A DNA stretch of 6,691 nt from Anaerolineae bacterium (GCA_016213455.1 JACRAG010000068.1:1-6691); one strand, 5' to 3'; positions 1 to 6,459 are shown, numbered from the stretch's first letter. Translations and numbers: made by a program. Notes: generated from the sequence alone by a model not told the origin.

Positions 1-60
1 ATGGGCATCTATGATCGCTGCCCGGTATGGAACGCCATTCGTAATCAGGTCAAGGGGTAA
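1..60 (+). CDS. 3' end of an unrecognised gene (partial, 19 codons)
   Basis: Frame 1 is open from the window edge to a TAA at 58-60 and encodes the tail MGIYDRCPVWNAIRNQVKG. The ATG at position 1 may be internal, because the upstream part is cut off. The evidence that this is a real gene end is the strong hairpin terminator beginning 22 bases after the stop. The fragment is too short for a family assignment and I do not recognise it. Its relation to the downstream regulator is unknown, since the terminator and a promoter-like sequence separate them. Confidence 0.55.
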   Translation: MGIYDRCPVWNAIRNQVKG

Positions 61-82
61 TCCCTTATTTTCAAAATCAATC

Positions 83-123
83 CAAAGAGGCTGCCAGGGA
101 TATTGATACTGGCAGCCTCTTTG
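83..123 (+). terminator. Strong hairpin terminator after the first gene
   Basis: The arms 83-97 and 109-123 are perfectly complementary (15 bp, core GAGGCTGCCAG / CTGGCAGCCTC) around an 11-base loop. The 3' arm ends in CTCTTTG. There is no long T-run downstream, so it is not a textbook intrinsic terminator, but the A/T-flanked G+C stem just after a stop codon fits transcription termination or 3'-end protection. It isolates the following regulator gene from upstream transcription. Confidence 0.75.
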
Positions 124-136
124 ATCAATATCCAAA

Positions 137-171
137 AAATCAACATTAGTCGGAGTGGGTATAATGATAAT
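137..171 (+). promoter_or_regulatory. Candidate sigma-70-type promoter for the regulator/Kelch pair
   Basis: A perfect -10-like hexamer TATAAT lies at 160-165, overlapped by GATAAT at 166-171, about 60 bases before the start codon and downstream of the terminator. The region where a -35 box would sit (about 137-142) is only weakly similar to TTGACA. The closest -35-like string, TCAACA at 140-145, gives a spacing of only 14 bases. The -10 match is seen directly; promoter function is inferred. Confidence 0.4.
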
Positions 172-210
172 GTACATCCGGGAGCGTTAAACCATCACAT
201 AATGCCATTG

Positions 211-217
211 GGTGGGG
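211..217 (+). promoter_or_regulatory. Ribosome binding site of the regulator gene
   Basis: The purine-rich GGTGGGG ends 10 bases before the ATG at 228. It is a modest Shine-Dalgarno match at acceptable spacing. The LuxR-type domain begins within the first ten residues, which supports this start and leaves no reason to extend upstream. Confidence 0.45.
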
Positions 218-227
218 ATAAAGCTAC

Positions 228-1118
228 ATGGTCGATCCATCCAGACTCAGCAAACGCGAAACCGACGTGGCTAATCTGCTGATCAAAGGGAAAAGCAACA
301 AGCAGATTGCCGCTGCCCTTCAAATCTCTGATAGCACCGTTGAATTTCACCTGACCAACCTGTATGCCAAAATCGGCGTCGGCTCGAGGGCCGAGGCAAT
401 CATTCTGCTAAGCCAACCAGGGAAAACCCCAGGAACCTCTGATTCAACCCCCGGCATAGTCGATCTTGATCATCCCAGGGATTTTCCCGGGAATTCCCCA
501 GTTGAAGTGGGTAAACCGCGGGTGGACAATGGAGCTGATCCAAAGCCACCAACACCTGAGGCGCTTGACATGCCCCAACCTCCAACTGCATTCCTTGCTC
601 TCAACAGAACTCCTGTGTTCATCGCATTCTGTCTTCTGGTCGTTGCGATGTTTCTGTTGGTGCTTTCTTTGAATAAATCTAATGAAATTTACGCTAGAGA
701 ATGTGAAAATCCCGACCAATTCACGACAGGCGCTCTTATACAACGATCGAATGCATCCGCGGGAAAGGTCCTTGGTCAGTTTGGCACAACGGAACTCGAG
801 CCCTGGCCTGCTCAAGCCGGGTTTGTGAGTTACGACAGGATTAAATTGCCGCAAACGCAACACCTGGCCATGAAAATTCATTACAGCAAAGCCAGCCCTG
901 CCACAACACCGATTTCCATTTTCATGGATAAAGAATCCTATCCAAGAGCGATTTTTTATCCGATGGAAACGAATGATTGGAACGTCTTTCACTGGAGCGA
1001 ACCTATCGCTCTGGGCGATATAACCAACGGATTCCACACCATCTTGTTCTATTCAGAAGGTCAACCGTATGGGGTTGCAGACCTGGACAAATTCATACTG
1101 ATCGAATACACGCCCTGA
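228..1118 (+). CDS. Membrane-anchored LuxR-type HTH regulator with a CBM6-like extracytoplasmic domain
   Basis: The 296-residue protein is a probable one-component transmembrane transcription factor. Residues 5-61 form a clear LuxR/GerE helix-turn-helix: LSKRETDVANLL begins the domain, SNKQIAAALQIS is the first part of the HTH, and STVEFHLTNLYAKIGV covers the recognition helix. Residues 62-125 are a Pro/Gly/Asp-rich flexible linker. Residues 129-148 (VFIAFCLLVVAMFLLVLSL region) are a single hydrophobic membrane helix. Residues about 155-296 form a predicted outside domain with the pattern of CBM6-type sugar-binding beta-sandwiches, including DWNVFHWSEPIALG, GFHTILFY and the closing VADLDKFILIEY. 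The HTH is N-terminal, the reverse of ordinary LuxR proteins, and there is no receiver or autoinducer domain. The topology resembles CadC/ToxR, although those use a different HTH type. It lies 55 bases upstream of the Kelch lipoprotein gene and is probably co-transcribed with it. The HTH and membrane helix are secure; the CBM6 resemblance is by eye, and ligand and target genes are unknown. Confidence 0.88.
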   Translation: MVDPSRLSKRETDVANLLIKGKSNKQIAAALQISDSTVEFHLTNLYAKIGVGSRAEAIILLSQPGKTPGTSDSTPGIVDLDHPRDFPGNSPVEVGKPRVDNGADPKPPTPEALDMPQPPTAFLALNRTPVFIAFCLLVVAMFLLVLSLNKSNEIYARECENPDQFTTGALIQRSNASAGKVLGQFGTTELEPWPAQAGFVSYDRIKLPQTQHLAMKIHYSKASPATTPISIFMDKESYPRAIFYPMETNDWNVFHWSEPIALGDITNGFHTILFYSEGQPYGVADLDKFILIEYTP

Positions 1119-1158
1119 CCAATTTATTGTTCTTTCAATTCAACTTCCCATCCTGGCT

Positions 1159-1165
1159 AAGGAGA
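1159..1165 (+). promoter_or_regulatory. Ribosome binding site of the Kelch lipoprotein gene
   Basis: AAGGAGA ends 8 bases before the ATG at 1174, a near-ideal Shine-Dalgarno sequence and spacing. It fixes the start at the residue that begins the signal peptide. The gap from the preceding stop is 55 bases, with no hairpin seen in it, consistent with one transcript. Confidence 0.75.
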
Positions 1166-1173
1166 AGAAAGAC

Positions 1174-2508
1174 ATGCTCACCAAACGCTTGATTTGCTGG
1201 TTATGCTTTTGGGTTTTACTCCTTTGTGCCTGTACGCCAGGAAACGCCAAGACAATCACTGTAGAAATCAACCGGTTCATTGAAGTCACGCGAATTGCTG
1301 AGGCTACCCGGGTTGTAGAAGTCACCCGGCTGGTCGAAGCAACTCGGCTGGTTTTTATTCCTGAACCAACCCGAACCCCCACTCCGGTTTCAGCCCCGAT
1401 CGCAATCGATCCCAATGCGCCGGTCCAGTACGGAATAGAAGTGACCCGGGGCGTTGATTTACCGCTGCCACTTACTGCACATAGTGCCACGCGACTCAAT
1501 GACGGGCGCATCTTACTGACTGGAGGCAGCAACAACATCAATGATTTTTACTCGTTGGTTGAAATATTTGATCCAGCCACTAACTCGATCACCCAGGCAG
1601 CTCCTCTGAACACAGCTCGACACGCCCATACAGCCACCCTGCTCCAAGATAACCGGGTGCTTGTCGTAGGCGGATATAACTACCAGAACCAATGGCTGAC
1701 CGATGCGGAAATATACAACCCAACGACAAACGCCTGGAGCATTGTGCCTCCGCTCTACCCACATGGGGTCGAGCACACCGCTACACTCTTGAATGACGGT
1801 CGAGTCCTGGTGATTGGCGGTTGCATTGGTAGCGGTGTTTGTACCGATCGGGTTGAATATTTCGACCCAAACACCGACTCCTGGAGAGAAACAACCCCTT
1901 TGCCTTCCAATCGGGCCTCCCAAGGGGCTGTCCTGCTCGACAATGGGTTGGTGCTGATTGCCGGAGGCGGAGGATCGAATGGTATTCCCTATGAAGGCGA
2001 TGCATTGCTCTTCGATACACAGGCCAATCAATGGGCTCTGACCGGTCCAATGCTCATCCCTCGCACTCAAGCCAGAATAACCAAATTAAGTGACGGAAGA
2101 ATTCTACTGGCTGGCGGTATCACGATTTCGGATAACCCCGAAGTGTTGGATATAGCAGAAATCTACGATCCAGCAACCAATGCTTGGACGACGATCGCAT
2201 CCCTTGGCAGCCCACGATATGCATTTTCGCTACTCGCTTTGCCTGGAGGCCAGGCGATCGCTCTAGGTGGAGCACGCAAATACCATACCCAATGGAATGC
2301 AGCCACTTTTGTGCGTGAACTCGAGATCTACGACCCAACGACAAACCGCTGGTATGTGGCAGGTGAACTGCCGCAGTACATCGCTTATGGAGCCGCGACT
2401 TATCTCTCCGCCAATCAGCTCTGGTACACCGGCGGCACCGCGGGGAATGATATCGCCTCCGCTTGGGCTGACACCTGGATTTTAAGTATCTACGCATTCA
2501 ATCCATAA
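1174..2508 (+). CDS. Kelch-repeat beta-propeller lipoprotein with an E-V-T-R repeat stalk
   Basis: The 444-residue protein is predicted to be an exported, membrane-anchored surface protein. Residues 1-19 are a signal peptide (MLTKRL then a hydrophobic run), ending in the lipobox LCAC with lipidated Cys20; Cys at the -2 position is uncommon. Residues 31-60 hold five tandem hexapeptides of the type E-[VA]-T-R-x-[VA], followed by a Pro/Thr-rich spacer (61-80). From about residue 100 to the end there are seven Kelch-type repeats, marked by hydrophobic strands ending in Gly-Gly at 117-118, 166-167, 215-216, 264-265, 314-315, 365-366 and 420-421. Most are followed by (E/I)YDPxTNxW motifs. This suggests a seven-bladed propeller, perhaps closed by an N-terminal strand. 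Repeat 3 has a Cys217-x5-Cys223 pair. Kelch propellers usually bind proteins or glycans; no catalytic domain is visible. It follows the transmembrane regulator gene and may be its partner or accessory binding protein, which is inference. Confidence 0.9.
   Translation: MLTKRLICWLCFWVLLLCACTPGNAKTITVEINRFIEVTRIAEATRVVEVTRLVEATRLVFIPEPTRTPTPVSAPIAIDPNAPVQYGIEVTRGVDLPLPLTAHSATRLNDGRILLTGGSNNINDFYSLVEIFDPATNSITQAAPLNTARHAHTATLLQDNRVLVVGGYNYQNQWLTDAEIYNPTTNAWSIVPPLYPHGVEHTATLLNDGRVLVIGGCIGSGVCTDRVEYFDPNTDSWRETTPLPSNRASQGAVLLDNGLVLIAGGGGSNGIPYEGDALLFDTQANQWALTGPMLIPRTQARITKLSDGRILLAGGITISDNPEVLDIAEIYDPATNAWTTIASLGSPRYAFSLLALPGGQAIALGGARKYHTQWNAATFVRELEIYDPTTNRWYVAGELPQYIAYGAATYLSANQLWYTGGTAGNDIASAWADTWILSIYAFNP
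1264..1353 (+). repeat. Five degenerate 18-base units encoding an E-[VA]-T-R stalk
   Basis: Residues 31-60 of the Kelch lipoprotein are EINRFI, EVTRIA, EATRVV, EVTRLV and EATRLV. Each 18-base unit keeps Glu at position 1 and Arg at position 4, giving regular Glu/Arg spacing of three residues. An isolated extra unit (EVTRGV, from 1438) lies just before the propeller. The units differ in codon use, so this looks like an old protein repeat and not a recent DNA expansion. Similar E-V-T-R runs are, as far as I recall, common in Chloroflexota lipoproteins. Confidence 0.8.
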
Positions 2509-2530
2509 ACCAATCTTATCAGCAATCAAA

Positions 2531-2569
2531 AACCCTGGACTTCCGCTCGATGAGCTGAAATCCAGGGTT
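2531..2569 (-). terminator. Terminator in the convergent gap, best oriented for the hydrolase operon
   Basis: The arms 2531-2539 (AACCCTGGA) and 2561-2569 (TCCAGGGTT) pair perfectly over 9 bp. A smaller GCTC/GAGC stem (2545-2548 with 2552-2555) lies inside. Read on the - strand, the stem runs straight into a T5 tract (2531-2527), a good intrinsic terminator about 35 bases after the hydrolase stop at 2605. On the + strand, 22 bases after the Kelch stop, the same hairpin has only GAGCTTCG downstream, so termination in that direction would be weaker. It may serve both convergent genes. Confidence 0.72.
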
Positions 2570-2600
2570 GAGCTTCGTCCAGAAAAGCGGACAGGAGCTC
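2570..2600 (-). other. Second, weaker hairpin directly after the hydrolase stop codon
   Basis: GAGCT (2570-2574) pairs with AGCTC (2596-2600) and GTCC (2577-2580) pairs with GGAC (2589-2592), separated by a small internal loop and closed by an 8-base loop. It abuts the main terminator stem. It may support termination or protect the 3' end of the hydrolase mRNA; it lacks its own T-tract. Confidence 0.4.
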
Positions 2601-2604
2601 GATC

Positions 2605-4626
2605 TTACTCCAGCACAACCACGCTGTGCGCGCCTTGTGCGGGTAAATCCACACGAATGTAGCTGTCCTCCACTACAAACGGCAGTGCCTGTCGTTCAGG
2701 TGCGAGGTAAACCTGTGCAGGCGGCTGTCCTTGCCAGCGTACTCGGACGGACAATCCGCTGGTCGTCCAACATTGATCCACATGCGGAATCGACTGGGAT
2801 GAGCGCCGTGGATGGTAAGCCACGACATGCACAATTGTGCGCTGCGGGTGGTCCTGACCTGCGGGCTGGGTGTGCAAAGCCATCTCAACCCACCCCGGCG
2901 CGGTCGGCAGCAGCATCGCCGGCGGCATGAAGCCGCGCAGCAATTTGACCGCCATAGCGCGGTAGGCCCAATAATCCCAAGTGCGATATGCGCCAAACAG
3001 CGGTGCGGCAAAATACAACACGTTGGCGCTTTGTACTGCCACCGGTGCGTTCAAACCGTCACCGACTGGGGCGTGCTGGTGACTGGTGAAATGCTCCCAG
3101 GTGCGGTTGAACTGTGCGCGCTTGATCTCCCCCACCCCGCGGGCGCCCGGTCGGGCGCTCACGATATGCGCCTGATCGTAAAATACATAGTCATAATCGT
3201 CAGCCAGCTCGCTGCCGCCCAACAGACTGGCATCCGGTCGCAGATAGCTGGGCCGGGTGGGCGCCAACCCGGCATAATTCACGGGAATCTCGTCCAGTTG
3301 GAACGCCCCGCTCGTCGCATCAAATCCGCCGGTGCCGTTGACCACCAGTTTGCCGCCCTGCGTCAGGTAGGCCTTGAGTTTCGCCACCCAGCTGTCGGAC
3401 AATTTTCCACAGTCTGAGAGGAAAGCCACCGGGTAACGGCTCAGGTCAACATGTTCGTCGGCAATGTCAAATTGAATCCCCTCTTCGAGCAGCATTTGCG
3501 CCGCGCCTTCCACATCCGGGTGCAGGGTGCTCACGCCAGGCGCTGCCCCCACGGGTTTGCCCACGGTCAGCAATGCGATCTCAGCCGCCGGTTGTGCGCC
3601 GTACAGCCAGGGCTCCAGCGCCTCCACCCGCGCGAAAGATTTGCCGATCAGGCGATACACCGCCGGATCCAGCACGCCGCGCGGGTGCAGCTGGTCGCCC
3701 ACGAAAATTTGCCCGCCGCCCGCCAGAATGGTGCCGCATTCATAATCTAGCTGATCTTGCGTTTTCAACCCGCCAAAATCGGCCCAGGAACGGTGAAAAC
3801 GCCCGGTCATCCCGATCACTTCTTTCCCGTAGGTGCGCGCCATGCGGGCGGTGATGGGATAATGCAGGTAGCCCCAGGTGTCGCCCGAGGTGGGCAGGCT
3901 TTCGACTTCCAGGTGCGTCATATACGGGATCGCCTCACCCATCTCAGGCGTGGTGGTGCCGTTGTAATAAATGCTCGCCTTGGGGGTTTTCTGCTGGCAG
4001 ATGCGGGTAACTCGCTCGAAGAAAGCCAGGTCTTGCTGGCGCGCATAACCCCACACGGCGTCATCGTCTTCCAGGTTAACACCGGCTTTGCGCATCTGCG
4101 CCATGCTCCAGGGTGAATAATTGGGCGCCGGGAAGCAGATGTCAAACCAGTACCCGTCAATTTCCTTGCCAAACAGGCTGATCAGTTCATCCACCTGGGC
4201 CACAAAATAATCCGTGTACCCCGAGGACAGGTCCATGGTGGACCAGCCCCAGGCGCCGCTCAGCACCGGGCGCATATTCAGCGTGCCATCTTTGCGCACG
4301 CACACCCACTCTGGGTGCTGCATGCCCGCCAGGTCGTCCCATTTGACCGAAACGTAAATCGGGCAACGGATGTCCGCGCGGTGCAGCGATTCCACCATCG
4401 AACCCAACAGGTCAAACTTCAACTTGGGGTGCATGGTGCCCACTTTGGTGGGGTAGTACGAATAACCGTGATGGCACTTGGCGAAGATGTTGATCGTATC
4501 CACTTTGCCAAGCTGCAGTGTTTTCACAAAAGTTTGTGCATCAAACTGATCGCCAACCGACTCGACTTCCAACGCGGTATGGAAATCCAGGTGAACCTGG
4601 CGAAAACGGTGTTGGGTCTTTTCCAT
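2605..4626 (-). CDS. Cytoplasmic glycoside hydrolase, GHL6 type, possibly GH151-like alpha-L-fucosidase
   Basis: The 673-residue protein has no signal peptide, so it should act on imported sugars in the cytoplasm. Residues about 10-340 look like a (beta/alpha)8 barrel of the 'hypothetical glycosyl hydrolase 6' type. Diagnostic stretches are VHLDFHTALEVE (11-22), FAKCHHGYSYYPT (48-60), which recalls the His-His-Asp-Gly motif of GH29 fucosidases, and EIDGYWFDICF (155-165). Asp162 in YWFD is the best candidate nucleophile. Glu240 or Glu242 in HLEVESLP is a possible acid/base. Residues about 345-435 resemble the glutamine-amidotransferase-like trimerisation domain of beta-galactosidases (ADEHVDLSRYPVAFLSD, then GGKLVVNGTGG), and the C-terminus (about 590-673) looks like a small beta domain. 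This domain layout and length match GH151 as I recall it, but other GHL6 or GH42-like specificities are possible. The gene lies 99 bases downstream of the solute-binding-protein gene on the same strand. It is intact. Confidence 0.85.
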   Translation of the reverse strand: MEKTQHRFRQVHLDFHTALEVESVGDQFDAQTFVKTLQLGKVDTINIFAKCHHGYSYYPTKVGTMHPKLKFDLLGSMVESLHRADIRCPIYVSVKWDDLAGMQHPEWVCVRKDGTLNMRPVLSGAWGWSTMDLSSGYTDYFVAQVDELISLFGKEIDGYWFDICFPAPNYSPWSMAQMRKAGVNLEDDDAVWGYARQQDLAFFERVTRICQQKTPKASIYYNGTTTPEMGEAIPYMTHLEVESLPTSGDTWGYLHYPITARMARTYGKEVIGMTGRFHRSWADFGGLKTQDQLDYECGTILAGGGQIFVGDQLHPRGVLDPAVYRLIGKSFARVEALEPWLYGAQPAAEIALLTVGKPVGAAPGVSTLHPDVEGAAQMLLEEGIQFDIADEHVDLSRYPVAFLSDCGKLSDSWVAKLKAYLTQGGKLVVNGTGGFDATSGAFQLDEIPVNYAGLAPTRPSYLRPDASLLGGSELADDYDYVFYDQAHIVSARPGARGVGEIKRAQFNRTWEHFTSHQHAPVGDGLNAPVAVQSANVLYFAAPLFGAYRTWDYWAYRAMAVKLLRGFMPPAMLLPTAPGWVEMALHTQPAGQDHPQRTIVHVVAYHPRRSSQSIPHVDQCWTTSGLSVRVRWQGQPPAQVYLAPERQALPFVVEDSYIRVDLPAQGAHSVVVLE

Positions 4627-4630
4627 TCAT

Positions 4631-4637
4631 CCTCCTT
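4631..4637 (-). promoter_or_regulatory. Ribosome binding site of the hydrolase gene
   Basis: On the - strand AAGGAGG ends 4 bases before the ATG at 4626-4624. The core is perfect but the spacing is shorter than usual. The two nearby upstream ATGs (4640 and 4630) are in other frames, and the GHL6 domain begins close to residue 10, so 4626 is the best start. Confidence 0.7.
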
Positions 4638-4661
4638 CATACGATGAAATAACTTTAGCAC

Positions 4662-4695
4662 AACCCCCTCCCGGTTGGGTAACCGGAAGGGGGTT
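4662..4695 (-). terminator. Intercistronic hairpin between binding-protein and hydrolase genes
   Basis: AACCCCCT (4662-4669) pairs with AGGGGGTT (4688-4695), then one C/A mismatch, then CCGGTT (4671-4676) with AACCGG (4681-4686), closed by a four-base loop. This is a long G+C-rich stem starting 30 bases after the binding-protein stop on the - strand. No U-rich tract follows directly, since the next - strand bases are GTGCTAAAG. It is therefore more likely a partial terminator or an RNA-stabilising element than a full stop, allowing high binding-protein and lower hydrolase expression. Confidence 0.6.
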
Positions 4696-4725
4696 CAGGT
4701 CAATCGAAACGCTTACAACAAAGAC

Positions 4726-6459
4726 TTACTTGTATTTGGCGTCGTAAGCAGCCTGGTAAATCGCCAGGAAGTCATCCAGACCGGAATTCTTGAGTTCGGC
4801 CAGGTAGGAGTCCCAACCGGAGGCAATGTCCATCTCGCCGGTGATGAAGGAAGCGTACATCTGGTCGACCAGGGTGTACAGGGCGGTGTTCAATTCGCCC
4901 AGGCGCTGTGACTGCGCAGAGTCGAAGACCAGCGGAGGCAGCTGCATGTCGGGCTTGCCGGCAGGAGCGTAGAGCTCATTGCTCCAGTTGTACAGGTAGC
5001 GCTCCAAAGGATCATCGGGGTTGAATTCCTGCGCCAGGCGGAAGGCGGCGGAACGATACGCCGGTGCGGCCTGGTTCCAGCTGACCTTCTGTTCGCCTTC
5101 ATTGTAAGTCACGAGGACTTTGTATTGGGCAGCGCCACCGTCGATCGATTCGGCGCCGTCTGCGGAATAATCCCATTCCTCACCGGGGCGACCAATCGCG
5201 TTGCGCAGCGTGGCTTCAAAGTTGTACATCAGGTCAGCCAGGCGGAAGGCAGCCGCGGGGTTCTCGCAGGCGCTGGTGATGACGAACTTGCCGTTACCGA
5301 TCAACGAGTAAGGGCTCTCGGGGAACCAGACATCGCCGGAGGGGCCTTTCAGCGGCGCCACGGGCACATATTCGGTCCAACGACCGCTCGCGCCACCCCA
5401 ATCCAGGAACATGCCCGGCCAACCTTCCTGGGTGAAGCCCAGGATGGGGGCGTCAGGATTCTCAGCCAGCGCCTTGAGTTTGGTCGCATCGTTGGTGAAG
5501 GCTTCGGGGTCGATCAGGCCTTCGCTGTAGAGTTTGTTCAAGAAGGTGACGCCCTCTTTCCAACCGGGCTGGGCAAAAGCAGCCTTGACCGTGCCGTCTT
5601 CCACATACAGGTAGCGGTCATTGGAGAGGTCGTTGTTGTACACAAACGAGTTCATGATGAACTTGTCAATGTTGCCGTGCCAGTCGCCGGTCACAGAAGC
5701 GGACCACGGGATTTCATCGGCGATGCCGTTACCGTTGGGGTCCTGTTCTTTGAAGGCTTTGAGGACGGTGTAGAGCTCATCGGTGGTGGTGGGAACGCTC
5801 AGGCCAAGTTTATCGAGCCAGGGCTTGTAGATCCAGGCTTTCTGGGAGAGCGAGCAGTGGTAGCACTCATTGATGTCCACCATGGCGTACATTTTGCCGT
5901 CAGACAGCGCCGAGACTTCCTTGATCTGGGGCAGGTCGGTCAAAACCTTTTTGTATTCGTCGCCATATTTCTCGATCAAGTCATCCACGGGGACGATCAG
6001 ACCCTGATCTGCCAGCACCTGCTGTTGATCCAGCGGCAGGTTGAAGTTGATGATGACATCGGGGAGTTCGCCGCTGGCGAGCACCAGGTTCAGTTTCTGG
6101 CGGGCTTCGTCAGCATTGTTGGGCGCGACATCAAACACCAGGTCCAGGCCGGTTTTTTCTTCCAGCCATTTGGTGTAATCATTCTCTTCATAATCGGAAA
6201 CGCCGTTCGATGCAGCGATCAGAACTTTCAATGTGGTCTTTTCATTCACCACCGGGAAAGTGCCGGCGGGTGTTACGGGCTCAGCAGCGGGCTGTTCGGC
6301 GGCGGGCTGTTCGGCAGCAGGTTGCTCGGCAGCCGGCTGTTCAGCGGCAGGCTGTTCAGCGGCGGGTTGCTCAGGAGTCGCGGCGGGGGCGCAGGCAGCG
6401 AGCACGAAGGCAGCAATCAAAAGAATGCTGAGGAGAACGGACAGGCGGTTCTTTTTCAT
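4726..6459 (-). CDS. LplA-type family 1 solute-binding lipoprotein of a sugar ABC transporter
   Basis: This 577-residue lipoprotein captures a sugar or oligosaccharide outside the cell for an ABC importer. The chosen start (MKKNRLSVLLSILLIAAFVL) gives a clean lipoprotein signal peptide with lipobox LAAC and lipidated Cys23, and it has a GGAGG six bases upstream. An in-frame ATG at 6522 would add 21 residues ahead of the signal and is rejected. Residues 31-60 are six QPAAE repeats forming a membrane tether. The binding domain runs from about 75 to 577. Family features include LASGELPDVII (127-137), typical of family 1 binding proteins, and an EF-hand-like calcium loop DPNGNGIADEIP (240-251) seen in LplA/YtcQ-type proteins. 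An unusual CYHC (199-202) could form a disulfide or bind metal. The length fits the large LplA subgroup. The upstream gene is an LplC-like permease and the downstream one a cytoplasmic hydrolase, implying an oligosaccharide ligand. Confidence 0.93.
   Translation of the reverse strand: MKKNRLSVLLSILLIAAFVLAACAPAATPEQPAAEQPAAEQPAAEQPAAEQPAAEQPAAEPVTPAGTFPVVNEKTTLKVLIAASNGVSDYEENDYTKWLEEKTGLDLVFDVAPNNADEARQKLNLVLASGELPDVIINFNLPLDQQQVLADQGLIVPVDDLIEKYGDEYKKVLTDLPQIKEVSALSDGKMYAMVDINECYHCSLSQKAWIYKPWLDKLGLSVPTTTDELYTVLKAFKEQDPNGNGIADEIPWSASVTGDWHGNIDKFIMNSFVYNNDLSNDRYLYVEDGTVKAAFAQPGWKEGVTFLNKLYSEGLIDPEAFTNDATKLKALAENPDAPILGFTQEGWPGMFLDWGGASGRWTEYVPVAPLKGPSGDVWFPESPYSLIGNGKFVITSACENPAAAFRLADLMYNFEATLRNAIGRPGEEWDYSADGAESIDGGAAQYKVLVTYNEGEQKVSWNQAAPAYRSAAFRLAQEFNPDDPLERYLYNWSNELYAPAGKPDMQLPPLVFDSAQSQRLGELNTALYTLVDQMYASFITGEMDIASGWDSYLAELKNSGLDDFLAIYQAAYDAKYK
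6280..6369 (-). repeat. Six 15-base units encoding (Gln-Pro-Ala-Ala-Glu)6
   Basis: Six in-frame 15-base units encode QPAAE at residues 31-60 of the solute-binding lipoprotein, directly after the lipobox region. The units differ by a few synonymous changes but remain close enough for slipped-strand copy changes, always in multiples of five residues. The product is a low-complexity flexible tether between the lipid anchor and the binding domain. Confidence 0.9.

Noticed and set aside
444..1037. - strand open frame of 197 codons opposite the membrane regulator gene
   Set aside because: The + strand protein has a definite HTH, membrane helix and ectodomain. The opposite frame shows an Arg/Cys/Trp-rich composition typical of noncoding translation.
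1513..2070. - strand open frame of 185 codons opposite the Kelch gene
   Set aside because: Shadow of the repetitive Kelch coding sequence, with no independent motifs.
1174..2508. Kelch protein as a galactose-oxidase-type enzyme
   Set aside because: The length is taken up by the signal, stalk and seven repeats. I see no separate copper-binding or C-terminal domain, so it is treated as a binding propeller.
2812..3417. + strand open frame of 201 codons inside the hydrolase gene
   Set aside because: Antisense shadow of a G+C-rich gene with a clear domain structure on the - strand. It has no recognisable motif of its own.
6280..6369. Tandem repeats as a CRISPR array or mobile-element end
   Set aside because: The units are contiguous without spacers, are multiples of 15 bases in frame, and encode a typical lipoprotein linker.
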